A stretch of DNA of 64,000 nucleotides, taken from Pseudomonas fluorescens (GTDB lineage Bacteria > Pseudomonadota > Gammaproteobacteria > Pseudomonadales > Pseudomonadaceae). Position 1 is the stretch's first letter. Every line of letters begins with the position of its first letter. This document shows, in pieces, positions 1 to 10,140 of the stretch. Below the pieces are notes generated by a model. The model ran no database searches. It was not told the origin of the DNA and saw only the letters and a list, made by a program, of their open reading frames with translations. The translations under genes were made by a program, and so were the position numbers. The stretch lies in NCBI RefSeq assembly GCF_001708445.1, contig NZ_CP015637.1, positions 372,001 to 436,000 on the forward strand. Direction: 5' to 3'.

Positions 1-1087
1 GGCTGGTCAGGCATTCACCGCTCATCACGCTGTCGGCGTCGAGCACCACCATGTACTTGTATTCACCGCCCCAACGACGGCAGAAGTCGTCGAGGTTGCC
101 GCTCTTGCGTTTGACGCGACGGCGACGGCGGCGATAGAAAATCTTGCCGAAGCCACCGGCTTCGCGGCACACGTCCAGCCAGGCTTGTTGCTCGGCGATA
201 CAGATGTCAGCGTCGTTACTGTCGCTGAGCACGAAGAAATCGAAGCGGTCCAGGTCACCCGTGGCCGCGACCGACTCGAACGTGGCGCGCAGGCCAGCGA
301 ATACCCGCGGCACGTCTTCGTTGCAGATCGGCATCACCAGCGCGGTGCGTGCATCCTTGGGAATCGGCTCGTTGCCGGCACTTTTACCGGAGATACGGTA
401 TTTATCGTGACCGGTGAGCAGTTCAAGGAAGCCCATCAACGCGGTCCAGAAACCGGCCGAAACCCAGCAGAACAGGATCCCGAACATGATCAGGATGCTG
501 GTTTGCAGGGCGTAAGGCAGGACCTGGGTGGCGGTTTGCAACAGGGTCTGGTTGCGGATCTCGTCAAAGTCGACCAGCGACCAGCCCTGGTACGGCATGA
601 TGCCTTTCATGTACCAGCCGGCCACGATGGTCTGGCCGAGCATCAGTACCAGCAGGATGTAGCGACGGATCGACCCCACGGTGCGCCAGCGCGCCGCCGG
701 CAGCACGCGCTCGTCTTTCGGCGGCTTCGGCGGGTTGGTTCGGCCAGTCAGGCGACGCCAGCCGCGCACCAGGATATTGGTGCGCCATGGCTCCGGTACG
801 ACCTTGGTGCGACGAATCGGCGGCGTGGCCTTGAGGCACACGCGGCCGCTGGCGTCGAGCACCAGCATTTCGGCGTCTTGCAGCTCCTCGGCCGTGCTGA
901 GGGTCAACCGGCGGCCGACCGACGCCTGGGCGGCGTCGACGGGCGAATCGAAGGTCGAAGACGACAAACGCTCGTGCAGTTCGGTGAAGGATGTGCAGCC
1001 TGCCAGTTCGGCACGCTGCTCAGCGGTCATCGGGAGATGCGCCAGATACTCGGACAGAGTCTCTGGCTGGGCTTGAGAATTACTCAT
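1..1087 (-). CDS. opgH: Glucans biosynthesis glucosyltransferase H, N-terminal part (cut by window edge)
   Basis: Inner-membrane glucosyltransferase that makes the linear beta-1,2-glucan backbone of osmoregulated periplasmic glucans, working with OpgG. The start codon at 1085-1087 overlaps the opgG stop (GATGAGTAA: opgG ends in TAA, opgH reads ATG AGT AAT). About 362 codons are visible and the gene runs off position 1; the family is about 850 residues, so less than half is present. The reverse-strand reading begins [15 protein letters not shown] and ends in the GT2 domain with a D-A-D-S motif, the nucleotide-sugar/metal site of this family. The overlap with opgG indicates translational coupling. 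Identification rests on partner gene, frame and the GT2 motif. Confidence 0.9.
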   Translation of the reverse strand, partial: MSNSQAQPETLSEYLAHLPMTAEQRAELAGCTSFTELHERLSSSTFDSPVDAAQASVGRRLTLSTAEELQDAEMLVLDASGRVCLKATPPIRRTKVVPEPWRTNILVRGWRRLTGRTNPPKPPKDERVLPAARWRTVGSIRRYILLVLMLGQTIVAGWYMKGIMPYQGWSLVDFDEIRNQTLLQTATQVLPYALQTSILIMFGILFCWVSAGFWTALMGFLELLTGHDKYRISGKSAGNEPIPKDARTALVMPICNEDVPRVFAGLRATFESVAATGDLDRFDFFVLSDSNDADICIAEQQAWLDVCREAGGFGKIFYRRRRRRVKRKSGNLDDFCRRWGGEYKYMVVLDADSVMSGECLTS

Positions 1088-2816
1088 CGGCAGGCAACTG
1101 ATAGCTCCAGGTTTCGGTCAGGACTTGCTCGGTCTTGATCGGCTCCGGTGTGGCTGGGGCAGCTTCTGGCTGCTTGGCGTCCTTGTCTTTCGCGTCTTTC
1201 TTGGCCTGTTTCTCGTGCTGCTTGGCCAGGACCTTGTCGGCCTTGAGCACTTGGGTCGAAACCTGCTCAGGCTCAGGCTGCACGATGTCCTGCACCAGGG
1301 ACGCACGCATCTCGGTGGGTTTTCCGGGATCCTTGATCTTCATGCGCAGGGTCAGGCGCCAGCCTTTGGTGTGCTCGTTGTAGCGCACGCTGTTTTCAAC
1401 CAGCTCAGCGTTGTCACCCACACTCACCTGGCTGCGCACCGGCGCGTCCGGCAGCAGTTTCTTCAGGGACGGGCCCTCGAAATCGATCAGGTACGCCACG
1501 CTGCCGTCGGGCTGACGGATCAGGTTGGATTGTTTCACGTCACCGGTCGAACGCAGGGTCTGCTTGACCCAGGCGCTGTCCGGCGAATGGAACGCGGCGT
1601 CGTCCAGGGTCCAGTGCAGGCGGTAGGCAACATCCAGCGGCTTGCCGACTTCCGGCAGTTCGGCCGGGCTCCAGAACGCTACGATGTTGTCGTTGGTTTC
1701 ATCGGCGGTCGGAATCTCGACCAGGTCGACGGAACCCTTGCCCCAGTCGCCTTCAGGCTCGATCCAGGCGCTTGGGCGCTTGTCGTAGTTGTCGTCCAGG
1801 TCTTCGTAGTGGCTGAAGTTGCGGCCGCGTTGCAGCAGGCCGAACCCACGCGGGTTCTCCACGGTGAAGTTGCTGACCGACAGGTGTTTAGGGTTGTTCA
1901 GCGGGCGCCAGATCCACTCGCCATTACCGGCATGGATCGACAGGCCGCTGGAATCGTGCAGTTCGCGACGGTAGTTCAGGACCTTGGATGGCTGGTTGGC
2001 GCCAAACAGGAACATGGAAGTCAACGGGGCAACCCCCAGCTTGCTGACTTTGTCGCGCAGGAACATCTGGGACTTGACGTCGACCACGGTGTCGGTGCCC
2101 GGGCGCAGGATCAGGCGGTAGGCGCCGGTGGCGCGGGGCGAATCCAGCAGGGCGAAGATCACCAGGTGCTTGTCACCCGGCTTTGGACGTTCGATCCAGA
2201 ACTCGGTGAAACGCGGGAATTCTTCGCCGGACGGCAGCGCGGTATCGATCGCCATGCCACGGGCGGACAGGCCATACACCTGGTCCTTGCCCACGACGCG
2301 GAAATAGCTGGCGCCGAGCATGGTCATGATTTCGTCTTGCTTGTCGCCCTTGTTGATCGGGTACAGCACACGGAAACCGGCATAACCGAGCTGTTCGGTG
2401 GCCTTGGGATCAACCTTGACGTCGCCAAAATCGAAACGCGACGCGTCGTACTTGATTTCCTGGACGCTGTCAGCGGTGACTTCGTTGATTTTCACCGGTG
2501 TATCGAAGTGCATACCCTGGTGATAGAAGGACAGTTTGAACGGGGTGTTCTGATCGGCCCACTCGGCTTTTTCGTTGCGGAAACGAATCTTCTGGTAGTC
2601 CGCGAATTTCATTTCGCGGAATTCGTTCGGCAGATTGCTGCGCGGAGCTTCGTATTTCTGCCCGGCCAGCTCTTTTGCCTTGGCCGACACATCGTCCAGA
2701 CTGAATGCCCACAGTTGACCCGCGCCGAACAGGCAAAACAGGGCGGAGCCCGTCACCAGTGCGTTTCGTAACCGTTTGGCAGACAATTTTGGTGCATTAC
2801 AGGGACTAACAATCAC
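1080..2816 (-). CDS. opgG: Glucans biosynthesis protein G (periplasmic)
   Basis: Periplasmic OpgG, needed for backbone synthesis or branching of osmoregulated periplasmic glucans. I choose the GTG at 2814-2816 (reads [12 protein letters not shown]) because AGGG lies about seven bases upstream; a TTG start nine codons earlier is possible. The product is about 578 aa. The N-terminus has a long positively charged region, then a hydrophobic stretch ([15 protein letters not shown]) and a likely cleavage after QLWA, so it is a Sec-exported protein. The rest matches the MdoG family: an N-terminal beta-sandwich and a shorter C-terminal Ig-like domain, ending in a Lys/Asp/Gln-rich, low-complexity tail (around residues 535-560) before the final strand. 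It precedes opgH with an overlapping stop/start. Confidence 0.95.
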   Translation of the reverse strand: MIVSPCNAPKLSAKRLRNALVTGSALFCLFGAGQLWAFSLDDVSAKAKELAGQKYEAPRSNLPNEFREMKFADYQKIRFRNEKAEWADQNTPFKLSFYHQGMHFDTPVKINEVTADSVQEIKYDASRFDFGDVKVDPKATEQLGYAGFRVLYPINKGDKQDEIMTMLGASYFRVVGKDQVYGLSARGMAIDTALPSGEEFPRFTEFWIERPKPGDKHLVIFALLDSPRATGAYRLILRPGTDTVVDVKSQMFLRDKVSKLGVAPLTSMFLFGANQPSKVLNYRRELHDSSGLSIHAGNGEWIWRPLNNPKHLSVSNFTVENPRGFGLLQRGRNFSHYEDLDDNYDKRPSAWIEPEGDWGKGSVDLVEIPTADETNDNIVAFWSPAELPEVGKPLDVAYRLHWTLDDAAFHSPDSAWVKQTLRSTGDVKQSNLIRQPDGSVAYLIDFEGPSLKKLLPDAPVRSQVSVGDNAELVENSVRYNEHTKGWRLTLRMKIKDPGKPTEMRASLVQDIVQPEPEQVSTQVLKADKVLAKQHEKQAKKDAKDKDAKQPEAAPATPEPIKTEQVLTETWSYQLPADE

Positions 2817-3082
2817 GAGCAACCCTCGCCGAAAACAGATCAAAAAACCAACGGCCAGCTATCTATATGCCAGGTTGGCGAGCATTGTTCCGACTCCCCT
2901 GGGTCAAAATGATTCCCCTGAGGCTATCGGACAAGTCTCTACCTAAGTCAAAAATGGACCAATCAACGCTGATCCCCGTAGCGCGCGATTATCTAGTAGC
3001 CCGCGATACAACGCATCAGGGACAACGAAGTATTTGTAGCGAAACCCTGCGTTTTTAGGCATTAAAGTCGTTTTTAATACAT

Positions 3083-3520
3083 TCATGTCTGTAGGAGGAA
3101 GGTCACAGGGCCATCATTGACCAAATGCACCTGCATATCCGCACCAAAACGCCCCGACGCCACCGTGCCATGCAATTGTTGCGCTTGTGACAACAAGTGC
3201 TCAAAAAGCGCCGCTCCCAAGGCGGGAGGCGCCGCCGTGGAGAAGCTTGGCCGCAGCCCGCTCCTGGTGTCGGCCGCCAGGGTGAACTGCGACACCAGCA
3301 GCAAACCGCCGCCGATATCCCTCAGCGAACGGTTCATCTTGCCCTCGTCGTCGCTGAATACCCGGTAGTTAAGCAGCTTGTGCAGGAGTTTGTCGGCACT
3401 CTCGCGTGTATCCGATGGCTCAACGGCCACCAGCACCAGCAAACCCTGGTCGATCGCCCCTACGATTTCGCCTGCGACTTCGACACGGGCGCCACGCACC
3501 CGCTGCAACAGGCCCTTCAT
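3083..3520 (-). CDS. dtd: D-aminoacyl-tRNA deacylase
   Basis: Cytosolic proofreading enzyme that hydrolyses D-aminoacyl-tRNAs (and Gly-tRNA-Ala), recycling tRNA. It has 145 aa, the normal size for the DTD family. Family signatures are visible: the SQFTL active-site motif near residue 77 and the C-terminal NDGPVTF stretch carrying the Gly-cisPro element that selects against L-amino acids. The ATG at 3518-3520 overlaps the pip stop codon as ATGA, so pip and dtd form a coupled pair transcribed leftwards, a common pseudomonad arrangement. Confidence 0.96.
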   Translation of the reverse strand: MKGLLQRVRGARVEVAGEIVGAIDQGLLVLVAVEPSDTRESADKLLHKLLNYRVFSDDEGKMNRSLRDIGGGLLLVSQFTLAADTRSGLRPSFSTAAPPALGAALFEHLLSQAQQLHGTVASGRFGADMQVHLVNDGPVTFLLQT

Positions 3521-4488
3521 GCTTCTTCTGGTGGCAGATCAAGCAGGCGTCGCGCCATTTCGCCGGTCGCGCGGACCAAAGCATCCGTAATACCGGGCTC
3601 GGACGCCGCATGGCCAGCCTCGCGGATCACCTGCAGTTCGCTGTTGGGCCACGCCTGATGCAACTCCCAAGCGTTATCCAGAGGGCAGATCATATCGTAG
3701 CGCCCATGGATGATTACGCCAGGCAGATGGGCGATCTTATGCATGTCGCGAATCAGTTGGTTGGGCTCCAGGAAGGAATTATTGGTGAAGTAATGGCACT
3801 CGATACGCGCAATGGACAGTGCGCGTTGCGGCTCGGAGAAACGCTCCACATGCTGCGGGCTCGGGCACAGGCCCAGCATGCGACCTTCCCAGCCGGACCA
3901 GGCCTTGGCCGCGTGCATCTGGGCGATCTGGTCGTTGCCGGTCAGGCGCTTGTGATAGGCCGCGATCATGTCGTGACGCTCATCGGCAGGAATCGGCGCG
4001 ATGTAGTCCTGCCAGTAATCCGGGAACAGGCGGCTGGCGCCGGCCTGGTAGAACCACTCGATGTCCTGCGGGCGGGCGAGGAAAATGCCGCGCACGATCA
4101 GGCCATGCACGCGCTCGGGGTGGGTTTGCGCGTAGGCCAGGGCCAGGGTCGAGCCCCAGGAGCCGCCAAACAGCACCCATTTGTCGATGCCCAGGTGCTC
4201 GCGGATGCGCTCGAGGTCGGCGACCAGGTCCCAGGTGGTGTTGTTTTCCAGGCTGGCGCGGGGTGTAGAGCGGCCGCAGCCACGTTGGTCGAATGTGACG
4301 ATGCGGTACAGGTTCGGATCGAAATAGCAGCGGCTCTGGGCGTCGCAACCTGAGCCTGGGCCACCGTGGATGAAGACCACAGGCAAGCCTTCGGGGGAGC
4401 CACTTTCATCGACATACAGCGTGTGAATGGCATCAACGGCCAGATCGTGCCGGGCGTAGGGTTTGATCTGCGGGTACCAAGTCTGCAT
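3517..4488 (-). CDS. pip: Proline iminopeptidase
   Basis: Alpha/beta-hydrolase (peptidase S33) that removes N-terminal proline from peptides. About 323 aa. I start at the second in-frame ATG (4486-4488, [15 protein letters not shown]) because GGAG sits eight bases upstream; an ATG four codons earlier lies over that Shine-Dalgarno sequence. Motifs visible: HGGPGSG near residue 42 (oxyanion region), the nucleophile elbow GGSWGS near residue 109, an Asp in HGRYD and a His in EAGHAA near the C-terminus, which gives a full Ser-Asp-His triad. The DQRGCGRS stretch is typical of the family. It overlaps the downstream dtd by four bases. Confidence 0.95.
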   Translation of the reverse strand: MQTWYPQIKPYARHDLAVDAIHTLYVDESGSPEGLPVVFIHGGPGSGCDAQSRCYFDPNLYRIVTFDQRGCGRSTPRASLENNTTWDLVADLERIREHLGIDKWVLFGGSWGSTLALAYAQTHPERVHGLIVRGIFLARPQDIEWFYQAGASRLFPDYWQDYIAPIPADERHDMIAAYHKRLTGNDQIAQMHAAKAWSGWEGRMLGLCPSPQHVERFSEPQRALSIARIECHYFTNNSFLEPNQLIRDMHKIAHLPGVIIHGRYDMICPLDNAWELHQAWPNSELQVIREAGHAASEPGITDALVRATGEMARRLLDLPPEEA

Positions 4489-4749
4489 TGCGCGCTCCAT
4501 AAGGGGTCGGGTTCATCCCTGGTGGGACGTCTTTTATTTTGCCGTCTGGCACTATAAACCCGAATTGTGCAATGAGCATGTCCTTGAGTACTTAGACCGG
4601 TGTCAGCCGTTCGCCATGTAAGTACTGGAACAGACAGCGATACAACGGATCGACCTCTGCCGCCTGGCCCTGGGCCCGCAAACGAGCGTGGACCAGCCCT
4701 TTGCCGAGGTACAGCACAGTGCCCACGCCCCCGAGAGCTCGCACTTCAA

Positions 4750-5553
4750 TTACTTTGAATAACGCTGTTTCCCCCACGCTAGCAGCCCCTGCAGCAACTG
4801 CTTCAACACCACCCGCGTCGGTTCGGCCAGATCCGGGCGATAGCGGAACGGCTCGAACTCTTCCATATAGGTGCTCTGGCACAACTCCAGCTGCACGGCG
4901 TGGATATCCTGCGCCGGGTTGCCGTAATGGCGGGTGATATGGCCGCCCTTGAAGCGCCCGTTCAAGACGTGGGTGTACTGTGGATAAGTGGCACAGATGG
5001 CCTCGAGCTGGCTGGCCAGTTCCGGATCACAGGCGGCGCCGTTGAAGGTGCCCAGGTTGAAGTCCGGCAGCTTGCCGTCGAACAGGTGGGGGATTACCGA
5101 GCGGATCGAATGCGCATCGAACAGCAGCGCATAGCCGAACTCAGCCTTGAGGCGGGCCAGCTCCTCTTGCAGTGTGCGGTGGTACGGGCCCCAGACCTTT
5201 TGCAGGTAGTTGGCGCGTTCGGTCGCGCTCGGTTCCAGCCCTTCACGGAACAACGGCACGCCATCGAACAGCGTCGCCGGGTACAGGCCGGTGGTGGCGC
5301 CGGCGTACAGCGGCTTGTCGTCGGACGGCCGGTTGAGGTCGATGACAAATCGCGAGTACTGCGCCGCCAAGGTGCTGGCGCCCAGTTCCTCGGCAAAGTC
5401 ATACAGGGTCGGAATGTGCCAGTCGGTGTCCGGCAGGCTTTGCGCCTCGGGGATCAAACCGGCTTCGACCGCGGGCGTGAGGCGCAACCCGGCGTGGGGC
5501 ATGCTGATGAGCAGCGGCACGCGGCCTTGTTTGAAGCTCAGAACCTTATCCAC
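4750..5553 (-). CDS. hutG: N-formylglutamate deformylase
   Basis: Last step of the five-step histidine pathway: N-formyl-L-glutamate to glutamate and formate. 267 aa, the usual length. Family motifs visible: SMPHAGLRL near the N-terminus, DLNRP, the metal-binding FDAHSIRS near residue 143, and the late LELCQSTYMEE segment. It lies eleven bases downstream of hutI and is the last gene of the leftward hut cluster. Its presence together with hutF on the other flank shows the formylglutamate (Pseudomonas) route rather than the four-step route that releases formamide. No clear terminator follows it. Confidence 0.96.
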   Translation of the reverse strand: MDKVLSFKQGRVPLLISMPHAGLRLTPAVEAGLIPEAQSLPDTDWHIPTLYDFAEELGASTLAAQYSRFVIDLNRPSDDKPLYAGATTGLYPATLFDGVPLFREGLEPSATERANYLQKVWGPYHRTLQEELARLKAEFGYALLFDAHSIRSVIPHLFDGKLPDFNLGTFNGAACDPELASQLEAICATYPQYTHVLNGRFKGGHITRHYGNPAQDIHAVQLELCQSTYMEEFEPFRYRPDLAEPTRVVLKQLLQGLLAWGKQRYSK

Positions 5554-5564
5554 AACGGTACTCC

Positions 5565-6770
5565 TTAAACATTGATATCGACGCCGTGGCGCACGACGCG
5601 TTTATCCAGCTCGCCGCCCAGCCAATAGGCCAGGTCGGCGGGGCGATCGATCTGCCAGGCCACAAAGTCGGCAACCTTGCCCACTTCCAGCGAGCCATGG
5701 GTATCGCCCATGCCCAGGGCGGTGGCCGCGTGTTGCGTGGCGCCGGCCAGGGCTTCTTCCGGGGTCATGCGGAACAGGGTGCAGGCCATGTTCAGCATCA
5801 ACCGCACCGACAACGCCGGCGAGGTACCGGGGTTGAGGTCACTGGCGATGGCGATTTTCACGCCGTGCCTGCGCAAGGCATCCATGGGCGGCAACTGGGT
5901 TTCGCGCAGGAAGTAGAACGCCCCCGGCAGCAAGACTGCGACGGTACCGGACGCGGCCATGGCGATGGCGTCGTCTTCGGTCATGAACTCCAGGTGATCC
6001 GCCGACAGCGCCTGGTAACGCGCCGCCAGGCTCGAACCGTGCAGCGATGACAGTTGCTCGGCGTGCAGCTTGACCGGTAGGCCGAGTTGCCGGGCGACTT
6101 TAAACACGCGCTCGACTTGTTCGGGCGAAAACGCCAGGTATTCGCAGAAGGCATCCACCGCGTCCACCAGCCCTTCGGCGGCCAGCGCCGGCAGCATCTC
6201 GGTGCAGATGTGATCGATGTAGTCGTCGGCGCGGTCCTTGTACTCCGGTGGCAAGGCGTGGGCCGCCAGGCAGGTGGCGCGCACGCTGACCGGCAGCGCA
6301 TCACCGAGGCGGCGAATCACCCTCAGCAACTTGCGTTCGCTGGCCAGGTCCAGGCCGTAGCCGGATTTGATCTCCACCGTGGTCACGCCATCGCGCAGCA
6401 AACTGCACAGGCGCTTGCGGCTGCTTTCGAACAATTCGTCTTCGCTGGCGGCGCGCGTGGCGCGCACGGTGCTGGCGATACCGCCGCCCTGGGCGGCGAT
6501 CTCGGCATAGCTCACGCCTTCAAGGCGCTGCTCGAATTCGCCACTGCGGTTGCCGCCGAACACTGTGTGGGTGTGGCAGTCGATCAGCCCGGGAGTCACC
6601 CAGGCGCCTTGCAGGTCATGCACCTGGGCATAGTCCAGCGTGGGCACTTGGCTGCGCGGGCCGATCCACTCGATAAGCGAACCCACGGTGACCATCGCGG
6701 CATCCTCGATGATCGAGTATTTGCCTTGGGCCATGGTTGCAACGTGGCAGTGCTGCCAAAGGGTTTTCAT
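5565..6770 (-). CDS. hutI: Imidazolonepropionase
   Basis: Third enzyme of histidine breakdown; opens the imidazolone ring to give formiminoglutamate. The open frame extends further upstream, but that extension is translated REP repeat ([10 protein letters not shown]...), so I start at the ATG at 6768-6770 ([16 protein letters not shown]), giving 401 aa, normal for HutI. It is a metal-dependent amidohydrolase: [13 protein letters not shown] carries the HxH metal ligands, LHAEQ and ADHLEF give further His ligands, and SDLNPGTSP contributes the catalytic Asp. It sits between hutH and hutG; a REPIN separates it from hutH, which may reduce co-transcription. Confidence 0.97.
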   Translation of the reverse strand: MKTLWQHCHVATMAQGKYSIIEDAAMVTVGSLIEWIGPRSQVPTLDYAQVHDLQGAWVTPGLIDCHTHTVFGGNRSGEFEQRLEGVSYAEIAAQGGGIASTVRATRAASEDELFESSRKRLCSLLRDGVTTVEIKSGYGLDLASERKLLRVIRRLGDALPVSVRATCLAAHALPPEYKDRADDYIDHICTEMLPALAAEGLVDAVDAFCEYLAFSPEQVERVFKVARQLGLPVKLHAEQLSSLHGSSLAARYQALSADHLEFMTEDDAIAMAASGTVAVLLPGAFYFLRETQLPPMDALRRHGVKIAIASDLNPGTSPALSVRLMLNMACTLFRMTPEEALAGATQHAATALGMGDTHGSLEVGKVADFVAWQIDRPADLAYWLGGELDKRVVRHGVDINV

Positions 6771-6798
6771 CAACGGCTCCCGATGTGATCCCTGATCC

Positions 6799-6900
6799 CT
6801 GTAGGAGCGAGCTTGCTCGCGAAGGACGTCAGCGATAACGCGTGCATCCTGGATGAATGCGGTGTCCTTGAGTTTTTCGCGAGCAAGCTCGCTCCTACAG
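6799..6900. repeat. REPIN, GTAGGAGCGAGC-type
   Basis: Two inverted copies of a REP element (CTGTAGGAGCGAGCTTGCTC at the left, its reverse complement ending in CTCCTACAG at the right) enclose a spacer of about 55 bases between hutI and hutH. This is type B of the three repeat types in this window. It can fold as one large hairpin in the hut mRNA. Confidence 0.92.
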
Positions 6901-6915
6901 GGGGGTGTGGTGTGT

Positions 6916-8448
6916 TTAGAGGCTCGGCAGCAACTTGGCCGGCACCAGTTCATTCAGGCAGCGGCTGGCGAGCAGTTCGCTGGCGGCGATGATGTCCGGG
7001 GCGAAGAAGCGGTCCTTGTCGTAGAACGCCACCTTGGCGCGCAGGATGCCACGGGCCTTTTCCAGTTTCGGCGAGGTTTTCAGGCCTTCGCGCAGGTCCA
7101 GGCCCTGGCAGGCGGCCAGCCATTCAACCGCCAAGATACCGCGTACGTTCTCGGCCATTTCCCACAGGCGCTTGCCGGCCGCCGGCGCCATGGACACGTG
7201 GTCTTCCTGGTTGGCCGAGGTCGGCAGGCTGTCGACGCTATGGGGATGGGCCAGCGCCTTGTTCTCGCTGGCGAGTGCCGCGGCGGTCACCTGGGCAATC
7301 ATGAAGCCGGAGTTCACCCCGCCATTGCCCACCAGGAACGGCGGCAGTTGCGACATGTGCTTGTCCATCATCAACGAGATACGGCGCTCGCTCAGGGAAC
7401 CGATTTCAGCGATGGCCAGCGCCATGTTGTCAGCAGCCATGGCCACCGGTTCGGCGTGGAAGTTGCCGCCGGAGATCACGTCGCCTTCCGCGGCGAAGAC
7501 CAGCGGGTTGTCTGACACGGCGTTGGCTTCGATCACCAGCACGTCGGCGGCCTGGCGGAACTGGGTCAGGCAGGCGCCCATGACCTGTGGCTGGCAGCGC
7601 AGGGAGTACGGGTCTTGGACCTTGTCGCAATTCTGGTGCGACTGCGACACCTGGCTGCTGTCGCCGAGCAGGTCGCGATAAGCCGCCGCCGAGTCGATCT
7701 GCCCACGCTGGCCACGGGCTGCGTGGATTCGCGCATCGAACGGCGAACGCGAACCCAGCACCGCTTCCACGGTGAGGCCGCCACAGGCCAGGGCGCCGGC
7801 GAACAGATCTTCACCTTCGAACAGGCCGCGCAAGGCGTAGGCAGTGGACACCTGGGTGCCGTTGAGCAGCGCCAGCCCCTCCTTGGCGGCCAGGGTCAGC
7901 GGTGTGAGGCCGGCGACTTTCAGCGCGTCGGTCGCCTCCAGCCATTCGCCCTTGTGGCGCGCCTTGCCTTCACCGAGCAGCACCAGGGACATATGGGCCA
8001 AGGGCGCCAAGTCGCCGGACGCACCGACCGAACCTTTCAGCGGAATATGCGGGTACACCTCGGCGTTGATCAGCGCGATCAGTGCGTCGATGACCTGGCG
8101 GCGAATCCCGGAAAAGCCACGGCTCAGGCTGTTGACCTTGAGCACCATGACCAGCCGCACCAGCGCATCGCTGATGGGCTCACCGACGCCTGCGGCATGG
8201 GACAGCACCAAGGAGCGCTGGAGGTTTTCCAGGTCTTCGCTGGCAATGCGGGTCGAGGCCAGCAGGCCGAAACCGGTGTTGATGCCGTAGGCAGTGCGGT
8301 TCTCGGCGAGAATCTGTTCCACGCAGGCGACACTGGCTTCAATCTGGGCCGAGGCACTGTCATCCAGGCTGAGGGTTACCGGCTGCTGGTAGATGGCCCG
8401 CAGTTGGGCGAGGCTCAGTTGGCCTGGAATCAGGTTTAGCGCAGTCAC
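6916..8448 (-). CDS. hutH: Histidine ammonia-lyase (catalytically complete copy)
   Basis: First step of histidine breakdown: removes ammonia from L-histidine to give trans-urocanate. 510 aa, normal length. It contains the intact [14 protein letters not shown] segment; Ala143-Ser144-Gly145 would cyclise into the MIO electrophile. YGINTGFG near residue 54 supplies the catalytic Tyr. The start is a GTG at 8446-8448 (reads VTALNLIP) with AGGAGC seven to eight bases upstream. It follows a paralogue (8474-9997) by only 25 bases, so the two are probably cotranscribed. This copy, unlike its neighbour, has everything needed for catalysis. Confidence 0.97.
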   Translation of the reverse strand: MTALNLIPGQLSLAQLRAIYQQPVTLSLDDSASAQIEASVACVEQILAENRTAYGINTGFGLLASTRIASEDLENLQRSLVLSHAAGVGEPISDALVRLVMVLKVNSLSRGFSGIRRQVIDALIALINAEVYPHIPLKGSVGASGDLAPLAHMSLVLLGEGKARHKGEWLEATDALKVAGLTPLTLAAKEGLALLNGTQVSTAYALRGLFEGEDLFAGALACGGLTVEAVLGSRSPFDARIHAARGQRGQIDSAAAYRDLLGDSSQVSQSHQNCDKVQDPYSLRCQPQVMGACLTQFRQAADVLVIEANAVSDNPLVFAAEGDVISGGNFHAEPVAMAADNMALAIAEIGSLSERRISLMMDKHMSQLPPFLVGNGGVNSGFMIAQVTAAALASENKALAHPHSVDSLPTSANQEDHVSMAPAAGKRLWEMAENVRGILAVEWLAACQGLDLREGLKTSPKLEKARGILRAKVAFYDKDRFFAPDIIAASELLASRCLNELVPAKLLPSL

Positions 8449-8473
8449 ATTCGTGCTCCTTGTGAATTATTGT

Positions 8474-9997
8474 TCAGTGCAATTCGGGAAAAACCGGGTG
8501 CAGCAAAGCGGTGTTCTTGAGCAGCGCGGCGGCGGTGGCGATGTCCGGCGCCAGCCAGCGATCCTGCTCGTACGGTGGCACGTGTTCACGCAACAGGCGC
8601 CAGGCGCTGTCGGTGCCCGCGCCGAAGCGCTGGCCCTTGAGGAATTCGAATGCCTGGGCCGCCAGCAGGTACTCGATGGCGAGGATCTGAGTGACGTTGG
8701 CCAGCACCTGGTGCAGCTTGAGCGCGGCATTGGTGCCCATGCTCAAATGGTCTTCCTGCAGGCCCGACGTGACGAAGTTGTCGAGTACCGCCGGTTGCGC
8801 CAGCTGGCGGTTTTGCCCGCACAACGAAGCGGCGACGTACTGCACGATCATCATCCCGGAGTTGACCCCGGGGTTGCTCACCAGAAACGCCGGCAGGCCG
8901 CTGACGTGGGGGTTGATCAGGCGGTCGAGACGGCGCTCGGCCACCGAGCCGATTTCGGCCATGGCGATGGCGAGCATATCGGCAGCCAGCGCCACGGACT
9001 GCCCGTGAGGGTTGGCCTGGGACACTACGCGGTAGTTGTCCGGCGTACCGAGTACCAGTGGGTTGTCGGTGGCGCTGTTGAGTTCGGTCTCGATCTGGCG
9101 GGTCGCGTGCTCCAGCTGATCGCGCGCCGCACCGTGGATCTGCGGGATCGAGCGGATGCTCAAGGCGTCCTGGGTGCGGATGCCTTTGCTGCTGGCGATC
9201 ACTTCACTGCCATCGAGCAACGCGCGCAGGTTGATACCGACCTGCTGCATGCCGGGGTGAGGCTTGAGGGCAATGATTTCTTCGTCGAACGCATCGATCT
9301 GGCCACGCAGGGCCTCGAAACTCATGGCGCCGATCACATCGGCCCATTGCAGCAGGTGGTGAGCATCGGCCAGGGCCAGGCAACTCAGGCCGGTCATGCA
9401 CGGCGTGCCGTTGACCAGGCACAGGCCGTCCTTGGCGCCGAGTACCACCGGCTGCAAACCTTCTTGGTCCAGGGCCTGTTGCGCCGGGACGACCTGACCG
9501 CGATAGCTCACATGACCGACGCCCAGCAGCGCCACACCGACATGGGCCATATGGGTCAGATAACCCACCGAGCCCTGGGACGGTACTTGCGGCGTGATGC
9601 CGTGGTTGAGCAGCGCCAGCAGCGAATGCACCACCTGCGGATGCAGGCCGGATTTGCCGTGGCTGTAGTTGATGACGGCCGCACAGATGATCGCGCGGGT
9701 CTGCTCGTCGCTGAGTACCGGGCCGACGCCACAGGCGTGGCTCAACAGGGTATTGCGCGACAACTGGCTCAGTTGCTCGCCCTCAAGCGACACGTTGCAC
9801 AACGCGCCCAGCCCGGTGTTCACGCCGTAGGCGCGTTCGCCGCTGGTGACGATGCGCTGCACGATGGCCTGGGCATTGTCGATCCGCGCCCAGGCCTGGC
9901 CGGAGAGTTGGAGCACCGCGCCGTGACGGGCGACGGCGACCACGTCCTGCCAGCGCAGGGGGGTGTCGGCGATGATGATTTTTGCTGCCTGGGACAT
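8474..9997 (-). CDS. HutH-like aromatic ammonia-lyase paralogue lacking the MIO triad
   Basis: Member of the histidine/phenylalanine ammonia-lyase superfamily, about 507 aa. I start at the ATG at 9995-9997 (MSQAAKIIIADTPLRW) because GAAGG lies seven bases upstream; the ATG two codons earlier is too close to it. Fold-level landmarks remain: YGVNTGLGAL with the Tyr near residue 59, LLSHACGVG, NPLVLGTPDN and QEDHLSMG. At the place where true HAL has [14 protein letters not shown] it reads PSQGSVGYLTHMAH: the Ala-Ser-Gly triad that forms the MIO cofactor is absent, as if three residues were removed. I checked this from the DNA near 9550-9600. Pseudomonads are known to carry two HutH copies of which one is dispensable; the role of this one is unclear. 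It lies between the ABC transporter genes and hutH. Confidence 0.85.
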   Translation of the reverse strand: MSQAAKIIIADTPLRWQDVVAVARHGAVLQLSGQAWARIDNAQAIVQRIVTSGERAYGVNTGLGALCNVSLEGEQLSQLSRNTLLSHACGVGPVLSDEQTRAIICAAVINYSHGKSGLHPQVVHSLLALLNHGITPQVPSQGSVGYLTHMAHVGVALLGVGHVSYRGQVVPAQQALDQEGLQPVVLGAKDGLCLVNGTPCMTGLSCLALADAHHLLQWADVIGAMSFEALRGQIDAFDEEIIALKPHPGMQQVGINLRALLDGSEVIASSKGIRTQDALSIRSIPQIHGAARDQLEHATRQIETELNSATDNPLVLGTPDNYRVVSQANPHGQSVALAADMLAIAMAEIGSVAERRLDRLINPHVSGLPAFLVSNPGVNSGMMIVQYVAASLCGQNRQLAQPAVLDNFVTSGLQEDHLSMGTNAALKLHQVLANVTQILAIEYLLAAQAFEFLKGQRFGAGTDSAWRLLREHVPPYEQDRWLAPDIATAAALLKNTALLHPVFPELH

Positions 9998-10032
9998 CTT
10001 CATACCTTCTTCAATTCTTGTGCAGCCTTACC

Positions 10033-10116
10033 GGCCCTATCGGGGGCAAGCCCCCTCCCAGCTTTGAAGGTGTTCACAATTCAAAATGTGGGAGGGGGCT
10101 TGCCCCCGATAGGGCC
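10033..10116. repeat. REPIN, TGTGGGAGGGGGCTTG-type
   Basis: Inverted pair of REP elements, left arm GGCCCTATCGGGGGCAAGC and right arm its near reverse complement ending in GATAGGGCC, with a short AT-richer spacer. It lies between hutV and the hutH paralogue. This is type A of the repeats in this window. Confidence 0.92.
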
Positions 10117-10140
10117 AGCAGCCTTCCCACACATCCAGGA

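Noticed and set aside
1..1138. Forward-strand frames over opgH and similar long antisense frames over hutU, glnA, hisA and typA
   Set aside because: These are shadows of GC-rich coding regions on the other strand; they lack ribosome-binding sites and conserved motifs.
2867..3058. 63-residue frame between opgG and dtd
   Set aside because: No ribosome-binding site, AT-rich non-coding character and no homology that I recognise; probably the opgG upstream region.
4592..4741. Possible small reading frame after hutG (reverse strand, ending HGERLTPV)
   Set aside because: The only in-frame starts outside hutG are GTG codons with poor ribosome-binding sites, and I recognise no family. It could be a real small protein of about 40-50 residues, but the evidence is too weak.
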